This document shows positions 1 through 4,199 of a DNA stretch of 6,157 bases, piece after piece. Numbering within the stretch: the stretch's first letter is position 1; the number at the start of each line of letters is the position of its first letter. The notes beneath the pieces were generated by a model. That model worked only from the letters and a program-made list of their open reading frames with translations, searched no databases and was not told the DNA's origin. The translations under genes were made by a program, and so were the position numbers. The stretch covers positions 1 to 6,157 of the forward strand of contig QKGK01000551.1 of assembly GCA_003250455.1 (NCBI GenBank). Direction: 5' to 3'. Source of the stretch: Chloroflexota bacterium (lineage in GTDB: Bacteria; Chloroflexota; Anaerolineae; Anaerolineales; UBA11579).

Positions 1-1
1 C

Positions 2-43
2 TTCGACCCGCAGCTGGTGGAGAATGCGTTTCGCAGTAAGTAG
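2..43 (+). CDS. 3' end of a gene, C-terminal tail resembling HD-GYP domain proteins
   Basis: Only the last 13 codons and a TAG stop are in the window; they read FDPQLVENAFRSK. The FDP-x-(L/V)-V-E-x-F pattern is the usual C-terminal ending of HD-GYP phosphodiesterase domains (cyclic-di-GMP turnover), where a final helix follows the Phe-Asp-Pro turn. That is family knowledge applied to a very short tail, so the assignment is tentative. The frame is supported by the heptamer repeat and intrinsic terminator that follow the stop directly, as expected at the end of a transcription unit. Confidence 0.45.
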   Translation, partial: FDPQLVENAFRSK

Positions 44-85
44 TTGACAGGTGACAGTTTACAGCAGGTAGTTTACAGTTCACAG
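44..85. repeat. Heptamer tandem repeat, six units, consensus NNNACAG
   Basis: Directly after the stop codon at 41-43 come six contiguous 7-base units: TTGACAG, GTGACAG, TTTACAG, CAGGTAG, TTTACAG, TTCACAG. Five of the six end in ACAG; the fourth has degenerated. Heptanucleotide arrays of this sort (compare the STRR repeats of cyanobacteria) occur in intergenic DNA. It lies between a stop codon and a terminator, so it is probably transcribed but not translated. Confidence 0.7.
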
Positions 86-88
86 TGC

Positions 89-117
89 GGGGCGAGCAAA
101 AGCTCGCCCCTTTTTTT
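89..117 (+). terminator. Rho-independent terminator of the upstream gene
   Basis: A perfect 9-bp stem, GGGGCGAGC (89-97) with GCTCGCCCC (102-110), closes an AAAA loop and is followed by seven T residues (111-117). It stands 45 bases after the upstream stop codon and before the next promoter. The opposite strand has only the four A residues of the loop and no T tract, so it acts on the + strand. Confidence 0.93.
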
Positions 118-133
118 CAGAAATAGCTTGATG

Positions 134-172
134 TTGTCATTGCGAACGAGCAAAGCGAGTGAAGCAATCTCC
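134..172. repeat. Dispersed-repeat-like element (GTCATTGCGA...GAAGCAATCTCC type)
   Basis: The stretch starts with GTCATTGCGAACGAGC and ends with GAAGCAATCTCC. It has ATTGC/GCAAT arms (139-143 and 164-168) around the direct-repeat-like GAGCAAAGCGAG core. Near-identical elements are scattered through intergenic DNA of many unrelated bacteria. It lies between the terminator and the promoter of the VOC gene. Recognition is from memory of the repeat type; only one copy is in the window. Confidence 0.6.
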
Positions 173-198
173 ATCTATTTTTCGATCAACTTTTTAGA

Positions 199-229
199 TT
201 GAACGATTGGCGTCAATTCACGCTATAAT
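199..229 (+). promoter_or_regulatory. Sigma-70-type promoter of the VOC gene
   Basis: A perfect TATAAT (224-229) is preceded by TTGAAC (199-204) with a 19-base spacer, slightly long. Transcription would start near 236, giving a leader of about 30 bases before the ATG at 267. The hexamer lies inside the longer open frame that begins with TTG at 207, which argues against that upstream start. Confidence 0.65.
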
Positions 230-266
230 CATCCCACAAAAAGCAACCAACCAGACAGGAGCAGCC

Positions 267-653
267 ATGACAGAGCAAATCCAACCCCGTCCCGGACAGG
301 TCGTCTGGGCAGACCTGACCATCTCCAACGCCGAGCAGCTGCGCGAGTTCTACCGCCAGGTGGCCGGCTGGGAGCCGCAGCCCGTGGATATGGGCGGGTA
401 CCTGGACTACAACATGACCATCCCCGGAACGGATACCCCGGCGGCAGGCATCTGCCATGCCCGCGGCGTGAACGCCGATATCCCGCCCCAATGGCTGATC
501 TACATCGCCGTGGACGACCTGGACAACCGCATCCGATCCATTGAGGAGCTTGGCGGCAGGGTATTGGTCGGACCGGTGGGAGAAGGCGCCAGCCGCTTCT
601 GTGTGATTGAGGACCCTGCCGGGGCGGTGTGTGCTCTGGTACAGGCGGGGTAG
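267..653 (+). CDS. VOC family protein (glyoxalase/bleomycin-resistance/dioxygenase fold)
   Basis: This 128-residue protein has two beta-alpha-beta-beta-beta modules, roughly residues 11-64 and 76-125. The second carries the signature segments WLIYIAVDDLD (76-86), a helix ending in ELGG (94-97), and EDPAGA (115-120) before the last strand. Length fits single-domain VOC proteins, which usually dimerise around a metal or ligand site. The usual first-strand His is absent (VVWADL here) and the last strand ends in Gln rather than the metal-binding Glu, so a glyoxalase I reaction cannot be claimed; an isomerase, lyase or binding role is equally possible. The ATG at 267 is chosen over TTG at 207 because CAGGAG (256-261) sits 5 bases upstream and the TATAAT box lies inside the longer frame. 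No terminator is obvious after it; a diverged copy of its last 11 codons and stop follows at 663-698. Confidence 0.88.
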   Translation: MTEQIQPRPGQVVWADLTISNAEQLREFYRQVAGWEPQPVDMGGYLDYNMTIPGTDTPAAGICHARGVNADIPPQWLIYIAVDDLDNRIRSIEELGGRVLVGPVGEGASRFCVIEDPAGAVCALVQAG

Positions 654-698
654 ATTTGACCGGCCGGGGCGGCGTGTGGTTTGGTACAAGCGGGATAA
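618..698 (+). repeat. In-frame tandem duplication of the VOC gene's 3' end (45-bp offset)
   Basis: Bases 618-653, coding for AGAVCALVQAG and TAG, recur at 663-698 as codons for AGAACGLVQAG and TAA. Thirty of 36 positions match at an offset of exactly 45, so both copies keep the reading frame and each ends in a stop. The nine bases between (654-662) contain an in-frame TGA. The downstream copy is not translated from the VOC gene as it stands. Its GLVQ ending is closer to the common VOC ending (DPxGAxFGLxQ) than the translated copy, so it may be the older one. Confidence 0.8.
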
Positions 699-763
699 AG
701 ATAGTTCTGGTGGGCACGAGACAATCATCGTGAATCGATGGCATTCAACATAGTCATAACTGT

Positions 764-856
764 GTCATGCCCGCGCAGGCGGGCATCCATGGATACAGTT
801 TCATGGTACTGGATTCCCGCTAAAACGACCGAGCAAGTTCAATTCACGGGAATGAC
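764..856. repeat. Palindromic intergenic repeat (GTCATGCCCGC...GGGAATGAC type)
   Basis: The element opens with GTCAT (764-768) and closes with its complement ATGAC (852-856). Inside are a hairpin TGCCCGC-GCAG-GCGGGCA and the segment TGGATTCCCGC, whose partner CACGGGAA lies near the right end. This layout (GTCATGCCCGC...GGCGGGCATCCA...TGGATTCCCGC...CGGGAATGAC) is a widely dispersed bacterial palindrome. The TTCCCGC/CGGGAA arms are separated here by about 26 unrelated-looking bases, where a short hairpin loop is usual. Confidence 0.65.
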
Positions 857-943
857 GCGCACATAATGTAGGTATGACTTCAAAATCCACTAATCGGTCC
901 CTCTCTCTTCCCAACATAACCCCGGCGGCAAATGGTTATGCGA

Positions 944-949
944 TATAAT
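944..949 (+). promoter_or_regulatory. Probable -10 box upstream of gmk
   Basis: A perfect TATAAT lies 28 bases before the GTG start of gmk. A start near 956 would give a leader of about 20 bases containing the CAGGAG ribosome site. No good -35 hexamer stands at 16-18 bases upstream and there is no TGn extension, so recognition may need an activator. Confidence 0.5.
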
Positions 950-976
950 AGCCTCTAAACTTTTCAGGAGTGCAGC

Positions 977-1600
977 GTGTGTAATACCGAAGGATTTGAA
1001 CATCAAGACAAACCATTGCTGATCGTCATTTCAGGACCTTCCGGCGTGGGCAAAGACTCCGTCATCAAACGCCTGCGGGAGAAAAATCCCTCACTGGCGT
1101 TTGTCGTCACCGCTGCCTCGCGCGAGCCGCGCCCCGGGGAACAACACGGCGTGGACTATTACTTCCTCAAACGCCCCGAATTTGAAAGCCGCATCGCAGC
1201 CGGTGAATTCCTCGAACACGCCGTGGTTTACGGCGAGCTGAAGGGCATCCTCAAGTCCGAGGTGCAAAAATGGATGGATACCGGCCGGGACGTTGTCCTG
1301 CGCCTGGACGTGCAGGGCGCTGCCACCGTGCGGGAGAAAGCCCCCGAGGCATTGCTGATTTTCATCACCGCCGAAAGCGAAGAAGCCCTGGAAGACCGCC
1401 TCAAGAACCGCAAGACCGAAACCCCCGAAAAGCTCAGGCTGCGCATCGAAACCGCCAAGCAGGAAATGGCCCGCGCTGCAGAATTTGATTATAAAGTCAT
1501 TAACCCGGAAGGCTGTTTAGAAGATGCCGTGGATGCCATCCAGGCGATCATCACCGCCGAGCACCACGCCGTCCACTACCGCCGGGTGAGTTTTGAATAG
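977..1600 (+). CDS. gmk: Guanylate kinase (possibly with a modified GMP site)
   Basis: This 207-residue cytosolic enzyme would phosphorylate GMP (or dGMP) to GDP using ATP, an essential step of purine nucleotide supply; length is normal. The P-loop is GPSGVGKDS (20-28, K26). The GMP-binding part follows: T45, R49 and R52 in TAASREPRPGE, Y61 in DYYF, E80, and D111 in LDVQG. The lid is RKTET (145-149) with RLRIE after it. By alignment from memory with the yeast enzyme, the usual NYYG(S/T) segment reads ELKGI (87-91): the GMP-contacting Tyr is K89 and the Ser/Thr is I91. The start is GTG at 977, with CAGGAG (965-970) six bases upstream; no ATG is better placed. A rhomboid gene follows 9 bases later, so both are probably co-transcribed. 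The usual neighbours (rpoZ, coaBC, yicC) are not seen. Confidence 0.93.
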   Translation: MCNTEGFEHQDKPLLIVISGPSGVGKDSVIKRLREKNPSLAFVVTAASREPRPGEQHGVDYYFLKRPEFESRIAAGEFLEHAVVYGELKGILKSEVQKWMDTGRDVVLRLDVQGAATVREKAPEALLIFITAESEEALEDRLKNRKTETPEKLRLRIETAKQEMARAAEFDYKVINPEGCLEDAVDAIQAIITAEHHAVHYRRVSFE

Positions 1601-1609
1601 GACACCCTT

Positions 1610-2386
1610 TTGACCACCAACATCCCCCCAGAAATTACCCCCCAACCAGAACAACCCCAGATCCGTATTGAGCCGCAGCCGGTGCGCGTCCACCTGCCGG
1701 AAGTCCAGCCGATCGTCACTTATGCCATCATCGGGATCACCGTGCTGGTGTTCCTGGCCCAGCTTGCCACCCAGCAGCTGCTCGGCTACGACCTCCCGGT
1801 AGCTATCGGGGTCAAATACAACGCCCTGATCGACAGCGGCCAGTATTGGCGGCTGATCACACCGGTGCTGCTGCATGGCAGCATCATGCACATCGGGTTC
1901 AACATGTACGCGGTTTACATCCTCGGCCGCGAGATCGAACGCTTTTACGGCCATGGGCGCTTTTTGCTGCTCTACCTGGCAGGCGGGTTCGCCGGTTCGG
2001 TGGGCTCGTACCTGCTGACCGCCGCCCCATCCCTTGGCGCGTCCACGGCCACCTTTGGCCTGCTGGCGGCCTACGGCGTGCTCGGCTACCGCAACCGTCA
2101 CATTTTCGGCCAGCAGTCCCAGCGCATCGTGCGCAACGTGGTCCAGGTAGCACTGATCAACTTTTTGCTCGGTCTCAGCCCGGGCATCGACAACTGGGGA
2201 CACCTAGGTGGGGCCATTGGCGGGATTGTGCTGGCCTGGTTCGGCGGCCCGGAACTGGGTGTGGACGGCCGTCCGCCCGACCTGTATATACGGGATAAAA
2301 CCCCCTCCAACCTCTTTTTTGCCGCCTTCATCGGCGTGGTGGGGTTCTTCGCCCTGCTGACCATGCTGCTGCCCGGCGCTGCGTAA
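1610..2386 (+). CDS. Rhomboid family intramembrane serine protease
   Basis: This 258-residue membrane protease cleaves transmembrane segments of substrates within the bilayer. The N-terminal 30 residues are hydrophilic and rich in Pro and Gln. Seven hydrophobic segments follow, about 36-53, 90-106, 117-137, 143-160, 175-188, 196-212 and 235-254 (6+1 topology). Catalytic features are intact: YWRL in loop 1 (79-82), H94 and N98 in HIGFN, the nucleophile S145 in GASTATFG (143-150), and H198 in WGHLGGAIGG. The residue after the serine is Thr where GxSG is most common. The start is TTG at 1610, nine bases after the gmk stop; AGGA at 1599-1602 overlaps that stop at good spacing, suggesting translational coupling. 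Transcription ends at the hairpin 2454-2481. The substrate is unknown. Confidence 0.93.
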   Translation: MTTNIPPEITPQPEQPQIRIEPQPVRVHLPEVQPIVTYAIIGITVLVFLAQLATQQLLGYDLPVAIGVKYNALIDSGQYWRLITPVLLHGSIMHIGFNMYAVYILGREIERFYGHGRFLLLYLAGGFAGSVGSYLLTAAPSLGASTATFGLLAAYGVLGYRNRHIFGQQSQRIVRNVVQVALINFLLGLSPGIDNWGHLGGAIGGIVLAWFGGPELGVDGRPPDLYIRDKTPSNLFFAAFIGVVGFFALLTMLLPGAA

Positions 2387-2449
2387 ACGCTGTCGGGTTT
2401 TATAACTGTAGCCGCGGTTTCAACTGCCGAACACTCAATCAGCCCAAAC

Positions 2450-2481
2450 AAAAAGCGCTGGCTTTGCAGCCAGCGCTTTTT
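2450..2481. terminator. Bidirectional terminator between convergent genes
   Basis: A perfect 10-bp stem, AGCGCTGGCT (2454-2463) with AGCCAGCGCT (2468-2477), has loop TTGC. An A tract (2450-2454) precedes it and a T tract (2477-2481) follows. It can thus terminate the rhomboid transcript on the + strand and the acidic-tail gene (stop at 2502) on the - strand. Confidence 0.93.
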
Positions 2482-2501
2482 CTATCACTCATTTATTGGG
2501 A

Positions 2502-2954
2502 TCAGTCACCCAGGTCGAAGTCGTCCTCGTCGAAATCATCGTAATCGTCTACGTCATCCTCATCGTCGTCGAAGTCGTCTTCTTCATAAGCGTCGTAATC
2601 GTTGTAATCATCCTCGTCATCGTCCACCACGAAATCCACCACCATGTCCTTCTCCGGCAGGCGGACCCACAGCATCAACATGTCGCCATCGTCCGTCTCG
2701 GCGGAGCGGGCGGCCACAATCGGCACTTCTTGGGTCAGGCCGTCGGTGGCGCGGAATTCCAGTTGGATCGAGTCCTTGCGGTTCCAGGCACGGTAGCAGC
2801 GTTCCACCAGGGCGGGGCCGTTGGCCGTCCGCAGGCGGGTGAGCGCCACGCTGGCAATGTTGGCGCTGTCTACGATGCCGTTGGCCCAATTGTCATAGAC
2901 CACCTCAAAGGTGGGCGTGGGGCCTTCAATAATTGTTATCTTTGTATCTTCCAT
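2502..2954 (-). CDS. Hypothetical protein with highly acidic, aromatic-studded C-terminal tail
   Basis: I do not recognise a named family for this 150-residue protein. Residues 1-108 look like a compact soluble domain, with a conserved-looking stretch FEVVYDNWANGIVDSANIAS (16-35), then LTRLRTANGPALVERCYRAW (38-57), and strand-like segments ending in MLMLWVRLP (92-100). Residues 111-150 are 28 Asp/Glu out of 40, with seven Tyr or Phe at intervals and no Lys or Arg. There is no signal peptide or membrane segment. Tails of this type occur in RNA polymerase delta subunit, DNA-mimic and chaperone-like proteins; that is analogy only. The start is ATG at 2954, with GAGGT (2970-2966) 11 bases upstream and an extended -10 (2989-2981) beyond. 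It converges on the rhomboid gene, sharing its terminator, and is divergent from the nucleotidyltransferase pair. Confidence 0.8.
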   Translation of the reverse strand: MEDTKITIIEGPTPTFEVVYDNWANGIVDSANIASVALTRLRTANGPALVERCYRAWNRKDSIQLEFRATDGLTQEVPIVAARSAETDDGDMLMLWVRLPEKDMVVDFVVDDDEDDYNDYDAYEEDDFDDDEDDVDDYDDFDEDDFDLGD

Positions 2955-2980
2955 TTTGTTGATATACCTCTATGTTCGGA

Positions 2981-2989
2981 ATAATACCA
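2981..2989 (-). promoter_or_regulatory. Extended -10 promoter of the acidic-tail gene
   Basis: On the minus strand the sequence reads TGGTATTAT, a TGn extension followed by a one-mismatch -10 hexamer. Transcription would start near 2974, giving a leader of about 20 bases that holds the GAGGT ribosome site. No clear -35 is present, as is usual for extended -10 promoters. Confidence 0.5.
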
Positions 2990-3097
2990 TAGGAAGCCTG
3001 AATCGTTTATTAAAGATTTATAGCATTTTTGTTAGGTGGTTTGAGGGAAATAGAGTACATTGTCAATCGAAACAAACGAAATTTTATTCACTATCTA

Positions 3098-3106
3098 TGC
3101 TATACT
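3098..3106 (+). promoter_or_regulatory. Extended -10 promoter giving a leaderless mRNA
   Basis: The sequence TGCTATACT is a TGn extension followed by TATACT (3101-3106), one mismatch from consensus. The ATG of the next gene begins at 3113, seven bases after the hexamer, where transcription should start. No Shine-Dalgarno sequence precedes that ATG. No good -35 is found at the right distance; TTGTCA (3060-3065) is too far upstream. Confidence 0.55.
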
Positions 3107-3112
3107 AATTTT

Positions 3113-3367
3113 ATGAGCGCCCTCTATACAGACACAGATCCTCATGTAGAGGAGTTACAAATCAAACTTTTACGTCAGACCCCCACATGGCGCAAAATTG
3201 AAATGTTTGCTGACTTAAACTCAACTGCCCGGATACTAGCATTATGTGGCCTTCAGCAACGTTTTCCAGATATTGATAATGATGAACTCAATTTTAGATT
3301 TGTATCCTTACTGTATGGAGAAGAAATAGCACAAAAGACGTTAGGGTTTTCACCTGATGCTTCCTGA
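3113..3367 (+). CDS. Small partner protein of the adjacent nucleotidyltransferase-like gene
   Basis: This 84-residue soluble, mostly helical protein begins MSALYTDTDP, then has a helix with LQIKLLRQTPTWRKIEMF (15-32), LNSTARILALCGLQQRFP (35-52) and a C-terminal (F)VSLLYGEEIAQKTLG stretch (64-78). Short proteins of this pattern (DTDP..., LL...P..RK, LN...LAL.GL..R.P, L.GEE.A) commonly precede nucleotidyltransferase-fold genes in Chloroflexota and cyanobacteria, from memory; no function is established to my knowledge. ATG at 3113 is preferred over TTG at 3029 because an extended -10 box ends seven bases before it. Its last 11 bases overlap the start of the next gene, indicating translational coupling. 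Codons are AT-rich, unlike gmk or the rhomboid gene, which suggests separate origin. Confidence 0.8.
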   Translation: MSALYTDTDPHVEELQIKLLRQTPTWRKIEMFADLNSTARILALCGLQQRFPDIDNDELNFRFVSLLYGEEIAQKTLGFSPDAS

Positions 3368-3929
3368 ACCTATTCAGGCTACCTATCATATTATTCAAGT
3401 TTTCGATAAACTTAATATTCCATATTTTTTAGGTGGGTCACTGGCCAGCATCGTCCATGGACTGGTCCGTACAACACAGGATGCTAATGTTATCGCGGAT
3501 ATTAAGTTAGAACATATAGATCTTTTCATCGCCCAAGTTCAAGATAATTTTTACATTGACCAGATTAGGGTCAAAAATGCTATTCTAAACCGAGAAAGTT
3601 TCAATTTAATTCATCGTAAATCTTTGTTTAAAGTTGATATTTTCATTTCAAATAACCGTCCCTTTGAAAACTCTCAATTTAAACGCGCACGAAAATATAC
3701 AATACTAAAAGAACCTACTGTACAAGCAATGGTTACGTCAGCAGAAGACATATTGCTTGCTAAACTAGACTGGTACCGACAAGGGGGAGAAACCTCCGAA
3801 CGACAATGGCAAGATGTGTTGGGAATAGGAAAAGTCCAAGGAGATTCACTCGATAAAGAATATCTGCAATACTGGGCAAACGAGCTTGACATTAACCACT
3901 TGCTGGAAAAGTTTTTTTCCGAAATTTAA
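3357..3929 (+). CDS. Nucleotidyltransferase-fold protein of a two-gene (possibly toxin-antitoxin-like) module
   Basis: This 190-residue protein carries hallmarks of the minimal polymerase-beta nucleotidyltransferase fold: GGSLASIVHG (26-35), then RTTQDANVIAD (38-48), and a third acidic position in KVDIF (92-96, D94). A family-like C-terminal block follows, SAEDILLAKLDWYRQGG (128-144) with ERQWQDVLGI (148-157) and a helical end. The canonical D-x-D metal pair appears as D42-x-N44, so catalysis may be altered or lost. Active relatives transfer nucleotides to proteins, RNA or small molecules; MNT and AbiEii-like members act in toxin-antitoxin and phage-defence pairs. It overlaps the 84-residue upstream gene by 11 bases. 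ATG at 3357 is the only well-placed start; AGGG at 3343-3346 is a weak ribosome site 10 bases upstream. Base composition is AT-rich, a sign of possible transfer. Fold is fairly sure, role unknown. Confidence 0.82.
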   Translation: MLPEPIQATYHIIQVFDKLNIPYFLGGSLASIVHGLVRTTQDANVIADIKLEHIDLFIAQVQDNFYIDQIRVKNAILNRESFNLIHRKSLFKVDIFISNNRPFENSQFKRARKYTILKEPTVQAMVTSAEDILLAKLDWYRQGGETSERQWQDVLGIGKVQGDSLDKEYLQYWANELDINHLLEKFFSEI

Positions 3930-3997
3930 ACTCCCCCAACGCCGCAATCAAATTCTCCAGAAAAAAATCTCATCCCTTTCACTAAAATCAACCTTAA

Positions 3998-4036
3998 ATT
4001 AATATTCCTTGCCACATGTGGTTGGGTATGTTAATA
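3998..4036. repeat. Dyad-symmetric element centred on CCACATGTGG
   Basis: A perfect 10-bp palindrome CCACATGTGG (4012-4021) is flanked almost symmetrically by ATTAATAT (3998-4005) and ATGTTAAT (4029-4036), complementary at 7 of 8 positions. It could be an operator or an unusual hairpin. No promoter is clearly next to it. Confidence 0.4.
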
Positions 4037-4060
4037 TCAAATTGACGAAGCACTTAGGAC

Positions 4061-4087
4061 AAAAAAAGCCCCTCGTGGCGGAGGGGC
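4061..4087 (-). terminator. Rho-independent terminator on the minus strand
   Basis: Read on the minus strand, GCCCCTC (4087-4081) pairs with GAGGGGC (4074-4068) around a 6-base loop, and seven T residues (4067-4061) follow. On the plus strand no T tract follows, so it is directional. No minus-strand protein gene ends nearby: the closest, the T component, stops 470 bases upstream. Confidence 0.88.
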
Positions 4088-4124
4088 AGGAATCAGACAG
4101 AGGGCTCTATCCATTCCTTGTATG
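4061..4124 (-). ncRNA. Predicted small RNA of about 64 nt, unknown family
   Basis: A promoter (TTGACT, 17 bases, TACACT) predicts a start near 4124, and the strong terminator ends at 4061. Between them the RNA can fold into a 5' hairpin with outer stem AGGAAT (4118-4113) and ATTCCT (4093-4088), and an inner AGA/TCT stem, directly abutting the terminator stem. The short frame from ATG at 4114 runs through the terminator and its ribosome site has no spacing, so it is not taken as coding. It matches no RNA family I know. An alternative is that the terminator serves read-through from the T component gene. Confidence 0.45.
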
Positions 4125-4130
4125 CTTACC

Positions 4131-4159
4131 AGTGTAGCATACGGGGAAAGTCAAGTCAA
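4131..4159 (-). promoter_or_regulatory. Minus-strand sigma-70-type promoter of the predicted small RNA
   Basis: On the minus strand TTGACT (4159-4154) and TACACT (4136-4131) are spaced by exactly 17 bases, each close to consensus. A second TTGACT (4154-4149) overlaps the first in tandem but would give a 12-base spacer. The -10 overlaps the loop of the hairpin GTATGCT/AGCATAC (4120-4142). Confidence 0.5.
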
Positions 4160-4199
4160 GAATCCAGGCAGCGTCCTAAAAACATCCCACCTTCATTAA

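Larger units (their letters stand above)
654..976. other. Gene-free spacer between the VOC gene and gmk
   Basis: This stretch of 323 bases has no convincing ORF on either strand. It holds the duplicated VOC 3' end (663-698), a weak 5-bp hairpin CACGA/TCGTG (715-719, 728-732), a palindromic intergenic repeat (764-856) and a -10 box (944-949) before gmk. Nothing was recognised in 861-930. Confidence 0.7.

Noticed and set aside
44..117. Possible CRISPR array in the repeated region at the left end
   Set aside because: The units are 7 bases long and contiguous, with no spacers; the last part is a simple terminator.
207..266. Upstream TTG start extending the VOC protein by 20 residues
   Set aside because: A perfect TATAAT box lies within the extension and the internal ATG at 267 has a good ribosome site.
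213..744. Long minus-strand frames opposite the VOC gene
   Set aside because: They are shadows of a GC-rich gene, lacking start context and any domain signature, and they run into the duplicated tail and the palindromic spacer.
2496..2984. Plus-strand open frame with a Val/Ile-rich, membrane-like N-terminus
   Set aside because: It is the complement of the GAC/GAT-rich codons of the acidic tail; the hydrophobic run is an artefact of that low-complexity coding.
4037..4114. Minus-strand short frame from ATG 4114 (25 codons)
   Set aside because: It runs through the terminator hairpin and T tract, and the AAGGA in front abuts the ATG with no spacing.
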